Shown in pieces: positions 19,157 through 34,100 of a DNA stretch of 64,000 nt. The notes under the pieces were generated by a model. The model saw nothing but the letters and a program-made list of their open reading frames with translations. It did not search any database and had not been told where the DNA came from. Within the stretch, counting starts at the first letter, position 1; each line of letters begins with the position of its first letter. Source of the DNA: Takakia lepidozioides (lineage: Eukaryota; Streptophyta; Takakiopsida; Takakiales; Takakiaceae); contig CM060732.1 of the NCBI GenBank assembly GCA_030704615.1, forward strand, positions 13,330,001-13,394,000, written 5' to 3'. The position numbers were made by a program, and so were the translations under genes.

Positions 19157-20781
19157 AGCAAACATGGGATATACTATTAGTTATAGGTATAAATATTTCT
19201 ATACTCTGGGGTTTAAGAGGCTTGCCCCACAAGTCAGAAGGAGAGCATCATAAATCTTACAGGGCACTAGTTGCAAGGTTACAAGGGATGCCAGGCAGAG
19301 GAATATAACGTCACCAATGTCAGTTTCCCACTGTCTTTCTGTTACACTAGCACAGCCTCACATGAGAGAAACATAATAGATGCTAACATTTAGTCCTTGA
19401 CAAAGCATATGTGTATATGTATGTTCATAAACTTCACCGGTTCCTTAAGAGTTCCCCAAGCCCAACTATAGAATGAAGTTGCAATGTTTTGGGAGCTAAT
19501 GTCTCCGAAGTCTAACTACATGCACAAGCCAAAATTTGGAATTTGGAATATCACTTTAGCAACCTCCTTGGATGTTTGGGTGTAAGCAGGAGATCCTTGG
19601 ATGATCAACCCATCAAGAAAATTTCCTTAAATGCTCTGTATTGAGCATTAGGCTGATATTTCCATCTTTAAATGCCTTTCCTGCACTCATCTGACATCTG
19701 ACCTGAAGAGAAAAGAACCTACACAAATATACATGTATATATATATATATAATGTTGCATTGACAGTAACTGGTGATTCTGTTGGTTTCATTCAAAGTGC
19801 ATTGATGATTTGGTAAACTTGGCAACTCTGAATTGATCGGTGGCGTTCTACATGTGAATTGATAATTGACATGAATGAAGGAATTTTCAGTGGACCCAAC
19901 AAACAGTGGAACTTTTCAAACTGGGCGCATTAGATAATTTCCAGTATATGGTCGGCTTTCTGGAACTATGATGTAAGAATGTCCCACCATACTACCAGAG
20001 ATTCAAAGTTTGCTACCTCATCTGAATACAGGAAAGGAAGACTGTTGAATTTTGTGGATGCACTCTCCACAATCCCTTTCATGTAAAAGTCTCAAAACCT
20101 TTTCTCTTCCACTATTGCATGATAGGATACACATCTGCCACAGGTGAGGCTTCACCGCAGCTTAAACAGAACTGGCGACGTCGAGTTCCTGTTGTCAGAA
20201 AATTGTATCAAGAGGTTTCTTTCCAACAATGTATCAAGCATGGGTTCTGTGCAAGGATTGCTTTGAGTATACATATATCAATAAACTCTGAACTGACATT
20301 TGAGAGAGAAAGGGAAAGATGAGATAGACACATCAAACGTAAACAAGAGCTTTCAAAGATGACAACAAAACCAAGGGAAAAACCTGAAGGGAGGACACAT
20401 GGAAGAAGAAACAGTAAATAGAGGAACAAACCCAGAAGGAATGTTGCCTCATGATTTAGAGAGTCCATCGAAAGAACCGACAATATCCTCTATAACAGGG
20501 ACAAGTTGTTATACCCCACTGACTTTATCATCCTGGGAGAACATATTGTACTTCAGACTGTGGGGTGATCTGATCAGATTTCAGCACTTCTGGCCGAGAG
20601 TGTGCCTTCTACAAGTAAGGACACAGAAATAACATATCCACTTGGATATGAAAATAAGATTTCCTTGATTTTCACCCTAACACTGTCACTTCTCAGTGAA
20701 CTCAGTAACAAAACTAGCGGTGCAAGACCTCATCAAATTTTTGAGAAGGAGCCAGAAGATTTCCGGCGATGTTTTGCGGTG

Positions 20782-25584
<4,803 letters not shown>

Positions 25585-26059
25585 GCTTTCCCGTATCACC
25601 TGGCCTTTCCAACAAACCACCTTCGGCTTCTTTCCTTCTCCCTCTCAGCTGTCTTGTAGCTGTCTTGTCTGCCCTCACTGACTCCTTCCCTCTCTCTCAG
25701 CCATTGGGCCCCAATTATACGACACCATAGAACAAATCATTCCGCAGATCCGGCCTCTTGGTCGTGGTCCAAAAAACTGAATGAAGTCACTTTTCTTCCT
25801 TTCCCAAGAACTGTTTGCACAAAACTGGGGTTGTCGGTAGACCCACTTTTTCACAAAGGCGAGCTCCGACCATCGTTAGTCTCTTCTTGATGGGGTGTGC
25901 AGTTCTTTATGAAGGTCATGGATCGTAGGAGATCGTGCGAGATGGGAAAGGAGGTTTGCTCAATCATGTGCACGCGAGAATGTGAGTGGGCCTTGCAGTG
26001 CGAGGGAGGTCAAGCACTGTCAAGTCCCAAGTCCCAACATGTGGGCACGTTTAGTGTGT

Positions 26060-26285
26060 GTGTGTGTGTGTTCTCGGGCTAGGGATTGAACCTTGGATCT
26101 CCCCTATCCCGATGGGGTGCTCTACCACTGAGCTACCTGTCCCATTCTGTTCTCAAAATGTCGTGCAAGGGCTATAGCCTTGACACCTCCAATACTCCCC
26201 CTCAAGGCATAGCCTTTATGCTAATGCCCACCCATTCTGACCACCGCCCCAAACCTTGGCTATGATACCATGTTATAACTCTTTG
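26060..26285 (-). mobile_element. TRIM-like LTR fragment containing a tRNA-like promoter
   Basis: Read on the minus strand, an end-of-LTR-like ...ttataaca is followed at once by tggtatcatagcc (about 26271-26259), close to the initiator-Met tRNA primer-binding site TGGTATCAGAGC. Only about 70 bases later a polypurine tract tgagggggag is followed by tattggaggtgtc, resembling the start of a 3' LTR (TG changed to TA). PBS and PPT so close together with no genes is the layout of terminal-repeat retrotransposons in miniature. The putative 3' LTR then runs into tRNA-like A and B boxes and a CA repeat. The 5' LTR is not recoverable, because the retrotransposon gag fragment lies there. Confidence 0.4.
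26076..26145 (-). repeat. tRNA-like sequence with intact A and B boxes
   Basis: On the minus strand, TAGCTCAGTGGTAGAGC (26135-26119) is a perfect A box/D arm and GGTTCAATCCC (26092-26082) is a perfect B box. The T stem pairs at 4 of 5 positions. The expected acceptor stem does not pair and the anticodon arm is irregular, so this is a tRNA-derived repeat or pseudo-tRNA rather than a functional tRNA gene. A (CA)n tract follows it. Confidence 0.6.
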
Positions 26286-26320
26286 GCAAGGTACCAAACA
26301 AGGTCATGATCTAAAGTGAT

Positions 26321-26749
26321 TCAGGTCATGGGTTCTCCCGCATCAATTATCTCCAAACACGCGGCTTTAACAGTGGCAATGTGAATGGCTACACTCTCAC
26401 CTTCTCTCATTCTCAAGTCCATGAGCTGTTTCCATAGGACATATGCTTTCCCCATCGCATCTGCCTCATACACCTCACTTAAGGTCTGCCAGACCTCATG
26501 AGCAGTTGTAAGATTCCTTACCAAAACTACCAGCTTTGATCTCATGTTTGTGACCAAAGCTGCCATTGCAAGCTCATTCTTTTGGATCCATCTCTCCTCC
26601 TTCAGGTTATCCTCTGAAGGCTTTTTAGCCACTACTGACCATAGGCTCTTTGAAGAGAGCAGGAGTTGCATCGTGTAGATCCAACTCTTATAGTTGTTGT
26701 CATCCAGTGGCTCAACTGTCCAAGTAGTTGTAACATCTTGTGGGCCCAT
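26321..26749 (-). pseudogene. Copia-type gag fragment, N-terminal part
   Basis: An open frame of 142 codons starts 4 bases inside the LTR edge. It carries Copia UBN2/Retrotran_gag_2-type features: LDDNNYKSWIYTMQLLL near the N-terminus, an ALVTNMRSKLVVLV-like core, and TTAHEVWQTLSEVY followed by LWKQLMDLRMREGESV. Full Copia Gag is usually 250 or more residues with a CCHC zinc knuckle; none is present here, so it is truncated. It is transcribed away from the adjacent inverted LTR, as expected for 5' LTR-gag order. Confidence 0.75.
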
Positions 26750-26753
26750 AACC

Positions 26754-27151
26754 TGTTGGAAACTAGACCTGTCCTCTACCTCCTAGAGATATTGACAGAT
26801 AGCTTTTAGCACAAGCAGCAGTACAAAAACTGACAGCCTAAACCAACCAAAGAGTTAGTACTAACAAGAAGTGTCAGTCCTAACAAGAATGCTCCTTACT
26901 GCAAAAGAAAAAACTTACAAAAGTAGATGTTGGACTTCTCCTCCTCCTCACTCTGCAATCTACTAGGATAGCACATCCAAAATGCTAGAAGAAGTGTTGG
27001 GCATTGCCTCAACCTTTGCCTTAAATCCTACATGGGTTCTCTAGAAACTTCTAGTGGAAACATGGGGTGGAACCTTCTGGTAGAACTATCCCTAGCCGTC
27101 AAAAAACCCTAACAGAACCCTAGCTAATTAAATCTGAGCTGACTTCTAACA
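26754..27151 (-). mobile_element. Copia LTR, inverted copy (398 bp)
   Basis: On the minus strand it begins TGTTAGAAGTCAGC and ends TTTCCAACA, with the TG...CA and TGTT...AACA borders of an LTR. It matches the plus-strand LTR at 29643-30039 over its whole length with scattered substitutions. It has an RNase H tail on one side (27152-27290) and gag on the other, so it sits at a pol-LTR-gag junction. Confidence 0.9.
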
Positions 27152-27290
27152 CTCCCACTCAGCGAGGATTGAGGCCCAATCAATTCCATGCATCTAGAAT
27201 GCTTTGCTTTGGATAGAGCCTTTGTGAGTGCATCAGCTGCCATATCCTCAGTCCTACAGAAAACCAACTCAATCTCAAAGGCAACGTTCT
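27152..27290 (-). pseudogene. Inverted fragment: end of Copia RNase H and polypurine tract
   Basis: The minus strand reads into the last roughly 45 codons of pol (ELVFCRTEDMAADALTKALS-type sequence), the stop, and the PPT gagtgggag just before the LTR. It aligns with 29510-29642 of the plus-strand copy but lacks a ttaag pentamer and has several substitutions. It is therefore a separate copy of the family, not the same one folded back. Confidence 0.8.
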
Positions 27291-27299
27291 AAGGAGCGA

Positions 27300-29635
27300 T
27301 GGTGGGGGGGAATTCCTAAATCAGGAATTCAAAAGCTATCTTGCTGAGAAAGGCATAAAGAGCCAAGTAACAGCGAGGGACAGTCCAGCCCAGAATGGAG
27401 TGGCAAAGAGATTAAACAGAACACTGGTTGAGAAGGCTAGATGTATGCTACAGACCTCAGGCCTTGGACCAGAGTTTTGGGGAGAGGCGATCAGCACTGC
27501 CACCTATCTGAAAAATTTGAGTCCCACGCGAGCTTTGAAAGACATGACTCCAGAGGAGGCGTGGAGGAGGAAGAAGCCAAACCTGAAGCATCTAAGAGTT
27601 TTTGGTTGTGCTGCTTATGCATTGATACCTGAAGAGCAAAGGGGCAAGTTGGATGCCAAGTCAGAAAGATGTATCTTCATTGGGTATGATCTGGGATGCA
27701 AGGGGTACAAGGTAAACAATCCTAGAACCAAGAGGTCAATCAGGAGTAGTGATGTCATGTTTGATGAGGATAGTTTTGGGAAGGAGACAAAGCCCAATGA
27801 CCTGTCCGTTCCTGTGATAATCCCTGATATGGGAGAAAAAAAAGGAACAACCAGTACTAAAGGTTTACACTCGAAGGGAGAAGGTGGCGAAGAAACCAGA
27901 AGAGGATGAAGATTCTGAAGATCGGGATCCTATTGACAAGGATGGGGGGCCTAGAAGGTCAGGAAGGATCAACAAACCCCCAGAAAGGTTTGGAGCTAAT
28001 GTGGCAGAAGGACCGACTGGTCTGACTATGGATGACATAGGGCAGATGGAAAGTTGTTTCCATGCCCTTGATGATGCAGAGGAGCCAGCCACCCTCAATG
28101 ACGCTTTGGTAAGGGATGATGCCAATGAGTGGGAGGGAGCTGTACTAGAGGAGATGAAATCTCTGAAAAAAAACTAGACTTGGGATCTGGTAACACTGCC
28201 TGGTGGTAGAAAGGCGGTAGATTGCAAGTGGGTTTTCAAAGTGAAAAGAGGACCCAACAATGAGATAGTGAAGTACAAGGCCAGACTTATGGCCAGAGGC
28301 TTCACACAGACTGCAGGGCTTGACTACAATGAAACTTTTGCCCCGGTGGCAAAGTTCACCTCCATCCGATGTTTACTGGCATTGGCAGCGAAGCATGACT
28401 GGGAGATAGAACACATGGACGTGAAGACTGCATTCTTGAATGGGGATCTCCAAGAGGAGATCTACGTGAAACAACCAGAAGGCTTCCAAGAAGGTGATAA
28501 GGTGTGTCGACTCAAGAAATCGTTATATGGACTCAAACAGGCATCGAGGACATGGTATGAGAAGATCAATAGCTACTTGACAGGCCAAGGTTTTGTAAGG
28601 AGTACAGCTGATCAGAGCATTTACTACATGACATCAGGTGTCATGATAATAGCACTCTATGTGGATGACCTGCTACTGATCAGCGACAACAAGGATACCA
28701 TGCGCAGGCAGAAGCATGATTTGAGTGAATCCTTTGAGATGGTTGATCTTGGAGCCGTGAACTACCTACTTGGAATTCAGATTCTGAGGGACAGGAAGGT
28801 GAGAACTATAAAGTTGAGCCAAGAGAGGTATGTCAGGAATGTTGTTGTGAAGTTTGGTATGCAGGACTGCAAACCAGCACCAACACCATTGGAAACTGGC
28901 TGCAAGCTGAGTAAGGAAATGGAGCCAAAATCTCCAAGTGAGATTGAGGAAATGGCTAAGGTTCCATATCAGCAAGCCATGGGATTTCTGATGTATGCAA
29001 TGATTGGCACCAGGCCAGACATTGCCTATGCAGTGGGAATGATTAGTAAGTTCATGCACAACCCAGGACCTCAGCATTGGAAAGCACTCAAGAGGGTGAT
29101 TAGATATTTGAAAGGGACTGTGGATACATGTCTAACTTACAACAAGCAGGACATTGGAGCATCACTAGAAGGATACAGTGATGCAGATTGGGCAGGAGAC
29201 ATAGATGAGAGGAGATCCATATCTGCCTACTGCTTTGTAATGAATGGAGGTGTTGTGAGCTGGAGCAGCAAAAGACAGCAGACCACTGCTCTATCCTCGA
29301 CTGAATCAGAGTATATGGCTCTGACTCATGCAGCTAAAGAAGCCATTTGGATTCGAAGGCTTCTTGGTGAACTTGGCTTCAGTCAAGAACAGCCAACGAA
29401 AGTGCATGCTGATAACAGGAGCAGCATTGAGTTGAGCAAGAATCCTGTTCATCATACCCGGACCAAGCACATAGATATCAAACATCATTTCATTAGAGAA
29501 ATGATTGGTTTGGAGATTGAGTTGGTTTTCTGTAGGACTGAGGACATGGCAGCTGATGCACTCACAAAGGCTCTATCCAAAGCAAAGCATTCTAGATGCA
29601 TGGAACTGATTGGGTTAAGCCTCAATCCTTGCTGA
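27300..29635 (+). pseudogene. Copia pol: integrase C-terminal half, RT and RNase H, broken
   Basis: From 27308 the frame encodes the second half of a Copia integrase. The usual NGVAERxNRT motif reads NGVAKRLNRT, so the catalytic Glu is Lys. Frame +1 shifts to +2 around 27835-27845 in an A8 run. The frame continues (linker with SGRINKPPERFG) to an in-frame TAG at 28175-28177, then on through the reverse transcriptase (WVFKVK at the start, YVDDLLLIS catalytic motif near 28660, about residue 141 of the second open part) and RNase H (SSTESEYMAL, ADNRSS, TKHIDIKHHFIRE) to the stop at 29635. Gag, protease and the integrase N-terminus are missing. The element cannot produce a complete polyprotein. 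Confidence 0.93.
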
Positions 29636-29642
29636 GTGGGAG

Positions 29643-30039
29643 TGTTAGAAGTCAGCTCAGATTTAGTTAGCTAGGGTTCTGTTAGGGTTTTTTGACGGCT
29701 AGGGATAGTTCTACTAGAAGGTTCCAGCCCATGTTTCCACTAGAATTTCTAGAGAACCCATGTAGGATTTAAGGCAAAGGTTGAGGCAATGCCCAACACT
29801 TCTTCTAGCATTTTGGATGTGCTATCCTAGTAGATTGCAGAGAGAGGAGGAGGAGAAGTCCAACATCTACTTTTGTAAGTTTTTTCTTTTGCAGTAAGGA
29901 GCATTCTTGTTAGGACTGACACTTCTTGTTAGTACTAACTCTTTGGTTGGTTTAGGCTGTCAGCTTTTGTACTGCTGCTTGTGCTAGAAGCTATCTGTCA
30001 ATATCTCTAGGAGGTAGAGGACAGGTCTAGTTTCCAACA
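29643..30039 (+). mobile_element. Copia 3' LTR (397 bp)
   Basis: The LTR follows the pol stop and a polypurine tract (gtgggag). It starts TGTTAGAAG and ends TTTCCAACA. It is a near-identical inverted counterpart of 26754-27151. Because the matching 5' LTR on the plus strand is absent, no target duplication can be checked for this copy. Confidence 0.92.
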
Positions 30040-31141
30040 TTGAGGAGGTTGTGGCAGGCACTAAACACACACACTTACAATGCTAAGCTCCCATGGTAGC
30101 AGAACTTCAGATAAACACCTTTACACTAGTGCCGTGTCAATCTCTATGGGAAATTACAAGCTCTCTTTCCCTTACCTTGAGCTTTGGTTGCTTTGGGCTG
30201 TTTCTCTTTCTTTTGTCTTTCTTCCTCGTCCCATACGCGTTTTGAGCTTCCCGCAGATGTTATGAAGTACCATTTCATTTCATCACAAAACCAACATTGT
30301 GTGCTTAGTGTCTTAGGATGATGCTCTTCCCATGGGCTTCCATTAAAGACTGGCTCCCCAAATGAAGGAGGATAGTGACTTGCCAATGAATGGAGCTTTA
30401 CTCGCAACGTCTTATGCAACACATGTTTCTAACCGAGGCAACTTGAACTACGCCCCTCCTCATTTCCTCACACTGATCAAAGTGGCCAGTAAGCTCCTCA
30501 TGGACAGCCGCAGAGAAGGGGGGAGATTGCCTAAGCAAATCTGCTCTGCATATGGACTATGGACCCTGTCGACTTAACTTGGCTGAGGGAACGAAAGAAG
30601 ACCAGAGAGAAATGAAAGAAGTTAAAGGGAGAGTTGAAGTTCATTTAACGTCCAGCGGATTTACAGAGCCTACTGCTCAACACACAGCCCATTGAGGGGA
30701 CAATGGAAGGCTGAAGGCACATGTTCAAGGATTGAAGAAAGAAAGGAACTTCACAACAGATATGCGATATAGGAGCTGGGAGTCGGGATAACATAAATCA
30801 AGATTGGTGGAGCTTTCTTTGGTCCATAGACACACTGGACCTCCTGTTGCAGTAACAAAATTCTCTTCTTGCTCTTCTTCTTACACCGGCGAAGAAGTTC
30901 ACCTATTCACTTCCGACGCTACTATGGTTCATAGCTCCTTTCTCCAGATGCCATAATACCACCTCAGCAAACTTTTGTTGTCTGTGAGACAAGACATGAT
31001 CCAATGTCATGTGAGTGGAAGTAAACCCACCTCCAAACTCCAATGTGGAAACACTAACAACTCATGCAGTCTCAAGTTTTTGTACAAGGTACTCCAACAG
31101 TGAGGGCACAAAGCAGGATCAATCCAAGAGAGGACAAAAGC
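30040..31141. other. Region 3' of GPAT9; possible extra terminal exon
   Basis: About 1.1 kb between the Copia LTR and the GPAT9 stop. No independent gene is recognisable. On the minus strand a strong polypyrimidine tract and cctcag acceptor precede 30582-30531, which in the correct phase gives a 17-codon tail ending in a stop. This could be an alternative last GPAT9 exon. The rest is probably 3' UTR and spacer. Confidence 0.35.
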
Positions 31142-34100
31142 TTACTTCTTCTCAGTGAGCTTGGGGCTCGGCCGATAATATTTAAGGTATCCATCCCAGG
31201 GAACCTTCTTGATTCCTGCCCCTTCAGCTATCAAATCTCGCACCCTTCCACAGTGAAGTCACTCCACAAATTTGTCACCACATCAAAAACAATCACAATT
31301 CACATTAATGTGGACATACATATCCAGACAGCTGTGAAGCTGACAAAGAAGGACAGCAGCCAGAGCCATTAAGACTTTTACTGCCTCTTAAGCCAGATCT
31401 ATTGAGAGGAGGGCACCACATAATGGCGATTCACAGTGTAATCGGGGTACGGTCTTTCTGGTTTCTTTCTCTAGAAACTTGATAGCTCTTACCCAATTAG
31501 ATGAGCCGATGTACATGCAGTAACTTGCAACTTAGAAGTGGAATGAAATGAGGACCATCTACAGTGGTTACACTCAGCAATCAATTGGACGCTCTCCAAT
31601 GTCAGATACTGACTAAAACATTGTCTGACAAATTTTAGTGAGTACAGGCTGGATGGAAAGTTAAGTTTTCACCTTTCAGCAAACTCAATGGATGTCTCAC
31701 CAGGACGTAAGGTCTGGGGTTCCAAATACCAGACGTCGCACACTACGGCCCATGAAGTCATCAACTTCACCAAATGCATTGTAAATGACTGCCTGCGAAA
31801 CATGACAAGGGTTAGAGTGGTGAGAGGGAGACAGCCCTCAAAATCAGAGATCCAACAATAAAGAGACACAACACAGCAGGTGGGGGGAGGTATACTTTTT
31901 ACTATTCCAAAAGGCGTCCACAAAGATCTTGTTGTATTTTATTGCAATTGGACACACCGCGCAGTCAAGTTCAAATGCCCCCTACAAGGAACCATTCACA
32001 CAACCGATGCCGCTTTCTCAGGACAGATTACATGCTGCACTCCACAAACCAGATTGGCAAAAAGTCTTTCCTAAAAACATCTACATATACCAATGTCAAC
32101 TCTGAATTCAACCGAACATTAAAAGATAGCCACATCTAAAGAGCAGCTTGTAGCCTGCTATTGGAGGGCCCCAAATGTTTTTTCGCAGCCAGGTTTGCCT
32201 CAATTTCAGGTTTGGGTGGTCTTGCGGCTTTACATAGAAAACTTTGTGAACACAAATGCTGCTCCAAAGTGACTTCCCCAGCAATTTTGGGGATGAAACT
32301 GTGTAGCTTGACCACTTTGTGAGAACCACTATTATGTCTATGCACTAAATGAGAAAGCCAAAGTCACTGAGAAAAACCTATTGCCTCCTCTGTCTCTCAT
32401 TGTATGTTAGGGTCTACAGCCACAAGGCTGCGGCAAACGAACTCTTATGAGTACATTCTCTTTGTATGTTAAAAAATTATAATGTGGATGTTATATAATT
32501 TCTTTCTTTCTTTCTCTCAAAGTGGTTACAACCCCGTTCTATCGAATCCATTATGACAAGAAACTCATATTGTATTCTACTCAATGTTGAAAGGACCCTC
32601 ATTACTAAGCAACCAACCCTACAGTGAGATTGTTTTCGGCTTAAGTTGTGCACTAAGCACTATCCTGATCAGGAGAGGGAGTTTCAACCCCCGATAGGTG
32701 AAACCCTACAGTTTCTCTGCAGGAAATGTTTTCTCTAAGGACATCACAACCAACAGTCTGGAAGCAGCTTGTGTATGGGCTCTTTTCCCATCTGCCTCCT
32801 GTAGATGTAGTTTTGGTTGTTCTCTTCTGAAGAAGAGGCCCTCTGTGAAAGCATCAAACACTGTCACTGTGACCTTTAGGGATTTGCAAAAACTGTAGAG
32901 ACCACAATTGAGTTTGTGTTTACTAGTCCCACTGTAAGAGCTCTCTCTCTCATTCTTTGACATGTATTGCAGCTGTGCCCCATGATCATTTGGTCATTTT
33001 ACACATGCTAAGAACCAAAAATACATGGTAAAATGAAGCCCACCTTTTTAAACATGACACAATACTCATTGTTGACACATGTCCCCTCTGGGAATATCAA
33101 TAGTGGGTTCGCGTCTGGATCTTCTACATGCCTCTTCAGCCTGCCAGGGAAGTTTATAAACACTGGTATTAGCAAACCACGTTGTAGCTCATACTAAATT
33201 TCACATTCACATCCACTGGATGTAGGCAAGAAACCTGTTCTCATTTACAACTTCTCAAGAAAAACTCAGGGAACACAATCAACCCTTTTGGCTTAGCCAC
33301 TCACTTTATGAAAATCCCTAACTAGGGTCAACTCAGCCAGAGTTCCCTTTTGAGGTTTTACACACCTGCCACTTCTGTATATTAGAATATTTGTCAAGAT
33401 AGTGATGACTAGGTCTACTTACAGCTGCACTATCCAAATGGAATCTAACTACGGCTGGCTTGCAATCAAATAGATTTTTGGCATATTGGCTGCAAAAAAA
33501 GGGGGGTGGGGGTCCCCGCCGTTGTCGATGACCACAATCAAATTGCAAGTGTCAACCATTTTTCAAAGAGATAGCCCAATAGCTCGAAAGAATTGGTATC
33601 AGCTGTTAGAACTGGAGCTTAGATCAAGTGGGGTCCAGAATCCTTCCTGAAGGAATTAGAACTCCTGTTAACTATGGTAGGAAAAATTAAATGCTTCTTG
33701 AAGGCCTAGATGCACGAAATGTAAGTTAACAAAACCTCCAAAATTGCCAAAACTCTGATCAGAGCATATACATTGCACTTACTTTTGAGAAACAATGGCG
33801 CGGTCTTTGGACTCAGTGCGATTGAACCAAATGCAGCCCAAGCTTTCAAGCACTGTTGTCTGCAGCAAACCTGGCCCCACAGAGTAAAGAGCAAGTCTCA
33901 AATACACATTTGCATCCATTTCTGCTTGCAAAACCAAAGATCAGAATGTATCCAACACAACCAAATCTCTTGTTTTGCCATGATACTCCCTGTCACCCTC
34001 TCTCACTCTCACTGGCCGAATAAATTTCTTCCCTCGATCCCAGATACAACCAGATCATTTGACTACTGGGAAAGAGAGGCGGTTGCATACTGTTTACTGA

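Larger units (their letters stand above)
16345..20781. other. Intergenic region between GSK3-like and UMP/CMP kinase genes
   Basis: About 4.4 kb without a recognisable coding exon. 16345-18150 is upstream of the kinase ATG and is probably its promoter and 5' UTR. It holds a pyrimidine-rich block (16.4-16.9 kb on the plus strand), an ATT microsatellite and a GC-rich stretch (17.4-18.1 kb). 18.4-19.2 kb holds two short tandem duplications. 19.2-20.8 kb is featureless and probably includes the 3' UTR of the minus-strand UMP/CMP kinase gene. Confidence 0.45.

Noticed and set aside
26076-26145. Functional tRNA gene
   Set aside because: A and B boxes are good, but the acceptor stem does not pair and the anticodon arm is irregular.
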